The notes under the pieces are model-generated. The model had not been told where the DNA came from. It saw only the letters and a program-made list of their open reading frames with translations, and ran no database searches. From the NCBI GenBank assembly GCA_036374995.1, contig DASUSS010000040.1:1-64000 (forward strand): DNA of 64,000 nucleotides, in the 5' to 3' direction. The translations under genes and the position numbers were made by a program. Each line of letters begins with the position of its first letter. The first letter of the stretch is position 1. Positions 60,519 through 64,000 of this stretch are shown piece after piece. This DNA is from SH-MAG3 sp036374995 (lineage in GTDB: Bacteria > Gemmatimonadota > Gemmatimonadetes > Longimicrobiales > RSA9).

Positions 60519-61805
60519 TCAGTTGCCGGCGGGCCGGCCGTTGTACTTCTGATAGAGACGCGTGTGCCGGTCGTCCATGGGTACCCGTCGCCCCTTGATG
60601 AACACTTCCGTCACCTGTGACCGGATATCGAGCGGATCACCGGTCGCAATGAAGAGGTTCGCGAGCTTGCCCGGCTCGATCGTGCCGATCCGGTCGGCAG
60701 CGCCGAACATCTCGGCCGGCCAGATCGTGAGCGCGCGCAGCGCGGCATCCTTCGGCAGGCCGTAGCCGACGGCGAGGGCCGCGTGGTAGGGCACGTGGCG
60801 CGCGTTCGCGGAGCCGCCCGTCGAGAACGCGAACTTCACGCCTGCCTCGTGGAGCACGCCCGGCTGCGCGAAGATGGCATCGTAGGGCGCATCGGCCGGC
60901 GGGTTCGACTGGATCGACCCGAGCACGACCGGCACATCGTTCTGCGCCAGCAGCTCGCGCACCTTCCACGCCTCGTCGCCGCCATTGATGATCACGCGTA
61001 TGCCGTACTCCCGGCCCAGCTCCACGACGGCGCGGATCTGCTGCTCGGTGTCGGCCGAGACCAGCGCGGGCACGCGGCCCTGCATGAGCGGACGCAGCGC
61101 CTCGTACATCAGGTCGACCTCCTCGGCGCCTGCCGTCCGCTGCCGGTCGTACGCGCGTGCCGTGGTGAGCACCGTCTTCAGCTCCCGGATCTGCGTCTCC
61201 ACCCGCTCCCGCGCCGCACGCTGCGCCGCCGGGTTGGCGCCGCCGCCGAAGCCGAAGCCGAACGAGGGCTCGCGCGGGTAGTTGATGACGAACGCGGCCG
61301 TCCGCTCCACGGCCATGTCTTCCCACGTCCAGCCCGCAGTACCGATCAGTGCTGCCTGGCCGCTGATCACGCCACCGCTCGGCGCCGTGATCACGCTCGT
61401 GATCCCGTTCGCACGCGTGATCGCCATCATGTCGCTGTCGACGTTGATCGCGACGACTGCGCGCATGTGCGGATTGAACTCGCCCAGCTCGCTCCGCAGG
61501 TTCATGGTCGAGATCCCGCCGATCTCGGACAGACCCAGCGGCGTGTAGGAGTCGATCAGGCCGGGGTATACGAATTTGCCGCGGGCATCGATCTCGACGG
61601 CGCCCGGTGCGGTCGCGTCGGGGCCGACCGCCTCGATGAGACCGTCGCGCACGACGACGTTGGCGTTCTGCAGCGTCTGCCCGGTTCCGGTCCAGATGGT
61701 CGCGCCGCGGATCAGGAACGTGCCCTCCTGTCCCGGGCTCGCCTGCGCGCTCAGGCGCGGCGTCGCGGCCGCGAGCACGGCCAGCGTAAGCATCGCCGCT
61801 CTCAT
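60519..61805 (-). CDS. secreted amidohydrolase-family protein lacking the N-terminal HxH motif
   Basis: 428 residues with signal peptide about 1-20 (LAVLAAATPRLSA). Composite beta-domain and TIM-barrel amidohydrolase fold: FLIRGATIWTGTGQTLQNAN, DGLIEAVGP, FVYPGLIDSYTPLGLSEIGG, VIINGGDEAWKVREL, ALRALTIWPAEMFG, and GTIEPGKLANLFIATGDPL. The metal-binding HxH that normally follows PGLID is replaced by SYTP, so metal binding is altered or lost. The neighbouring paralogue at 61802 keeps HSH. Its start overlaps that gene's stop. Substrate unknown; imidazolonepropionase-like peptidases are the closest named group. Confidence 0.87.
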   Translation of the reverse strand: MRAAMLTLAVLAAATPRLSAQASPGQEGTFLIRGATIWTGTGQTLQNANVVVRDGLIEAVGPDATAPGAVEIDARGKFVYPGLIDSYTPLGLSEIGGISTMNLRSELGEFNPHMRAVVAINVDSDMMAITRANGITSVITAPSGGVISGQAALIGTAGWTWEDMAVERTAAFVINYPREPSFGFGFGGGANPAAQRAARERVETQIRELKTVLTTARAYDRQRTAGAEEVDLMYEALRPLMQGRVPALVSADTEQQIRAVVELGREYGIRVIINGGDEAWKVRELLAQNDVPVVLGSIQSNPPADAPYDAIFAQPGVLHEAGVKFAFSTGGSANARHVPYHAALAVGYGLPKDAALRALTIWPAEMFGAADRIGTIEPGKLANLFIATGDPLDIRSQVTEVFIKGRRVPMDDRHTRLYQKYNGRPAGN

Positions 61806-63100
61806 CGGTCGTCCTCCGTCGTCGTCGTGATCGCGCGCTGGCTCTCGATCAGCTTGCGCAGCGTCATCGCCTGGCTGCGGTCGAAGAGCACCTTGCCGTC
61901 AACGAGCGTCATCTCGACGTGAGTCTCGGGAGCAAACGGGTGCGCGCTGAATATCGCGAGGTCCGCCTGCTTGCCGACTTCGACCGTACCGACCAGGTGA
62001 TCGACGCCGAGCTGCCTGGCGGGATTCAGCGTGATCATGCTGAGCGCCTCGACCTCGCTCATGCCGCCGTACTTCATTCCGATCGCCGCCTCCTGGTACA
62101 GCCGCCGCACGCGCTCGCCGGAATCGGAGTTCACGGACACGACGACGCCCCGGTCCGTCATGATCGCCATGTTGTGCGGAATCGCGTCCTGCGCCTCGAC
62201 CTTGTAACCCCAGTTCTCCGCAAACGTGGACGCCATCGCCCCGTGCTTCGCCATCTCCTCGGCGACCTTGTAGCCCTCGAGCACGTGCTGGAACGTGTTG
62301 ATGCGGAAACCGAAGTCCTCCGCCACCCGCATCAGCATCAGGATCTCGTCGCCGCGGTAGCTGTGCGCATGAACCTTGATGTCACCACGCATGATGTCGG
62401 CGAGCGCCTCCAGCCGCAGATCGCGACGCGGCGGCAGTGCATTCCGGTCGCGGCGCGCGCGCTGCCGATAGTCTTCCCATTCGCGGTCGTACTCCTGCGC
62501 CTGTGCGAACCACCAGCGCAGCGTCTGCTCCACGCCCATGCGCGACTTCGGGAACCGGCGCAGCGAGTCGGGCGCCGACGAGCTCGCGCGCGTCACGTTC
62601 TCGCCCAGCGCGAACTTCACGATGCGGTGAGCGCCGTCGAAGTACAGCGAATCGGCCGGCTGACCCCAGCGCATCTTGATGACTGCGCCCTGACCGCCGA
62701 TCGTGTTCGCACTGCCGTGCAGCAGCAGCGCCGACGTGACACCGCCCGCCAGTGCACGATAGATCGTCTGGTCGTCATCGCGGACGGGTACCATGACCTC
62801 GGGCGTCACCGACTCCGAGCCCTCGTTGATCCCGCCCTCGATCGCCATGTGCGAGTGCGCATCGATGATACCGGGCATCACGTACCTTCCCGTACCATCG
62901 ATCACCTGCACGCCAGCGGGAATCGACACGTCGGTCCCGACCGCCGCGATCTTACCATCGCGCACCAGTACGGTCGCGTTCTCGAGCGTGCCGTTCGCAA
63001 TCGTCAGCACGGTCGCGTTCCGGATCGCGACGTCCTGCGCCGCCGCCGGCGCCGCGATCAGCAGCGCGAGCAGCGCACCGCTCGCTCGCACGGTTCTCAT
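61802..63100 (-). CDS. secreted amidohydrolase (metal-dependent)
   Basis: 432 residues with signal peptide about 1-21 (ALLALLIAAPAAA/Q). AIRNATVLTIANGTLENATV, DGKIAAVGTDV, and the metal motif VMPGIIDAHSHMAIEGG. Further ligands are likely in VHAHSYRGDEIL and INTFQHVLEGYK; the catalytic Asp region is SVNSDSGERVRRL. C-terminal VGKQADLAIFSAHPF. Probably a periplasmic hydrolase of cyclic amides or dipeptides; in this family function cannot be set by sequence alone. It overlaps both neighbours (ATGA), so the three genes form one transcript. Confidence 0.9.
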   Translation of the reverse strand: MRTVRASGALLALLIAAPAAAQDVAIRNATVLTIANGTLENATVLVRDGKIAAVGTDVSIPAGVQVIDGTGRYVMPGIIDAHSHMAIEGGINEGSESVTPEVMVPVRDDDQTIYRALAGGVTSALLLHGSANTIGGQGAVIKMRWGQPADSLYFDGAHRIVKFALGENVTRASSSAPDSLRRFPKSRMGVEQTLRWWFAQAQEYDREWEDYRQRARRDRNALPPRRDLRLEALADIMRGDIKVHAHSYRGDEILMLMRVAEDFGFRINTFQHVLEGYKVAEEMAKHGAMASTFAENWGYKVEAQDAIPHNMAIMTDRGVVVSVNSDSGERVRRLYQEAAIGMKYGGMSEVEALSMITLNPARQLGVDHLVGTVEVGKQADLAIFSAHPFAPETHVEMTLVDGKVLFDRSQAMTLRKLIESQRAITTTTEDDR

Positions 63101-64000
63101 CGGATCACCTCCTGCTCGCGCGCGCCGGGCGTGCGCCGGCGCGCCGTGAATGCGATCGGGCTCATACCCTGCGCCGTGATGGAGCCGCGCAGCTCGTCAC
63201 CCGTCACCCGGCCGGTGATACTGATGGCCATCGCCGTCTGACCGGGTGGCGCAAACGTGCCGGCCAGCGTGATGTCCGAGCCGGTCTGCGTCCCGGTCAG
63301 GTCGACTGCGCCCATTTCGCTGTTGATCCGGCCCATCAGCTCCTGGCCGGAGCCGCTGATCGTGAGCGTGAACTGCATCAGTCCGGCCGGACCGTCCAGC
63401 TCACCGACCCAGTCGCCCGTCGCGTCCGCTGCCGCGCGCCCGTTGCCGCTGCGCTGCTCGCGCGGTGCCGGTGCAGGAATCTCGTAGCGCACGCCCTCCA
63501 CGAACACGTCGCGGATGCGCGCGTCCTCGTCGAAGAGATCGCCCTGGACGACCACGAGGTTCGCGAGCTTGCCCGTCTCGATCGTGCCCGCGATGCTCTC
63601 GATCCCCAGGAGCCGTGCCGGTGTCACGGTGAGTGCACGCAGCGCGTCATCGGCCGGCAGGCCTTCGGCGATCGCGAGGCGGACGTGCGCACGCAGATCC
63701 GCCGGCGAGCTCATCCCGTGCGTCGTGAGTGCGATCGGAACACCCGCGCGTGCGAGCGCGCCCGCATTGCCGCGTGCTTCCCGGACCGCGGCCGAGTCCG
63801 CGCGCGCCTTCGCCTGATCCTCGCCGCTCACCGGCGCGACGTGGAGCTCGAACGAGCGACCGCTGATCTGGGTCGCGGACGGGAAGTCCAGACTGACGAC
63901 GACGGGCCGTGCGGCCGCCCGCAGCGCATTCAGCGCGAGCCAGCCTTCCTGCGCGCCCACGATCGTGTAATCGCGGACGCCGAGCTCACGCGCGAGATCG
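63097..64000 (-). CDS. amidohydrolase, 5' part beyond the window
   Basis: The last ~300 residues of a third amidohydrolase. The reading frame is open to the window edge (DLARELGVRDYTIVGAQEGW), so the N-terminus and the HxH site are not visible. Seen: VSLDFPSA, VPIALTTHGMSSPADLRAHV, ALRALTVTPARLLGIESIAG, and TGKLANLVVVQGDLFDED. An extra C-terminal beta-rich domain of about 110 residues (from GDWVGELDGPAGLMQFTLTI) is not part of the usual amidohydrolase fold. The stop overlaps the start of the next gene (ATGA). Confidence 0.85.
   Translation of the reverse strand, partial: DLARELGVRDYTIVGAQEGWLALNALRAAARPVVVSLDFPSATQISGRSFELHVAPVSGEDQAKARADSAAVREARGNAGALARAGVPIALTTHGMSSPADLRAHVRLAIAEGLPADDALRALTVTPARLLGIESIAGTIETGKLANLVVVQGDLFDEDARIRDVFVEGVRYEIPAPAPREQRSGNGRAAADATGDWVGELDGPAGLMQFTLTISGSGQELMGRINSEMGAVDLTGTQTGSDITLAGTFAPPGQTAMAISITGRVTGDELRGSITAQGMSPIAFTARRRTPGAREQEVIR

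Overview
This 64 kb window is GC-rich, gene-dense chromosomal DNA from a Gram-negative bacterium. Outer-membrane biology is shown by WaaA (Kdo transferase) and by several Lipobox proteins. The gene content (a dnaE-accA-ricT-metG block, a DUF4837 lipoprotein, a secreted tricorn-type S41 protease, runs of secreted amidohydrolases, an fadJ-type beta-oxidation protein) most resembles Gemmatimonadota. That assignment is inference; the 5' end of a 16S rRNA gene at the left edge would settle it if extended. Nearly all of it is housekeeping sequence, with no prophage, CRISPR array or recognisable transposase.

Layout. 1-2.8 kb: 16S rRNA 5' end (minus), its leader, a small Asp/Glu/Trp-repeat protein, and typA. 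3.1-6.4 kb: a cation efflux protein coupled to a lipoprotein, otsB and a DUF4837 lipoprotein. 6.5-13.5 kb: dnaE, accA, ricT and metG on the plus strand. 13.8-19.1 kb: an M23 peptidase, a lipoprotein, fadJ, a DUF402 protein and a periplasmic thioredoxin-fold protein. 19.1-20.5 kb (minus): a VKOR/DsbA disulfide-bond module. 20.6-26.6 kb: a HAD phosphatase, mtgA, a C26 amidotransferase-like hydrolase, a threonine dehydratase and gyrA. 27-35.7 kb (minus): the S41 protease, a glycosyltransferase fusion, uvrA and a class V aminotransferase. 35.8-44.5 kb: a YheT-type hydrolase and then a complete histidine operon. 44.6-51.6 kb: a small membrane protein and chemoreceptor (minus), then a LiaF-like protein, an ABC exporter, a PLDc_N-like peptide, a receiver protein and an EAL protein (plus). 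51.9-56.9 kb: a DUF4015 protein, a ubiquitin-like/E1/rhodanese fusion with its JAMM protease, and waaA. 57-64 kb: a PlsC acyltransferase, a receiver with a tiny partner, an orphan adenine methylase, DUF423 and three tandem amidohydrolases, the last cut by the window edge.

The strongest regulatory find is a his attenuator. A 24-codon leader peptide with six His codons lies ahead of a perfect 12-bp GC stem and seven T residues, directly before hisG. The operon (hisG-hisDC-hisH-hisA-hisB-hisF-hisN-hisIE) has an overlap at every junction and encodes all ten steps. In it, histidinol dehydrogenase and histidinol-phosphate aminotransferase are one polypeptide, and the N-terminus of that fusion is built from a 195-bp element with perfect 33-bp inverted arms, exactly 65 codons long.

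The most system-like novelty is the overlapping pair at 53.4-55.3 kb. It is a JAMM metalloprotease followed by a MoaD/CysO-like sulfur carrier whose terminal Gly-Gly is internal, fused directly to a MoeB/E1-like adenylyltransferase and a rhodanese. The arrangement suggests a precursor that must be cut to release the carrier. Four long imperfect inverted repeats also lie at gene ends and look like families of intergenic palindromic elements.
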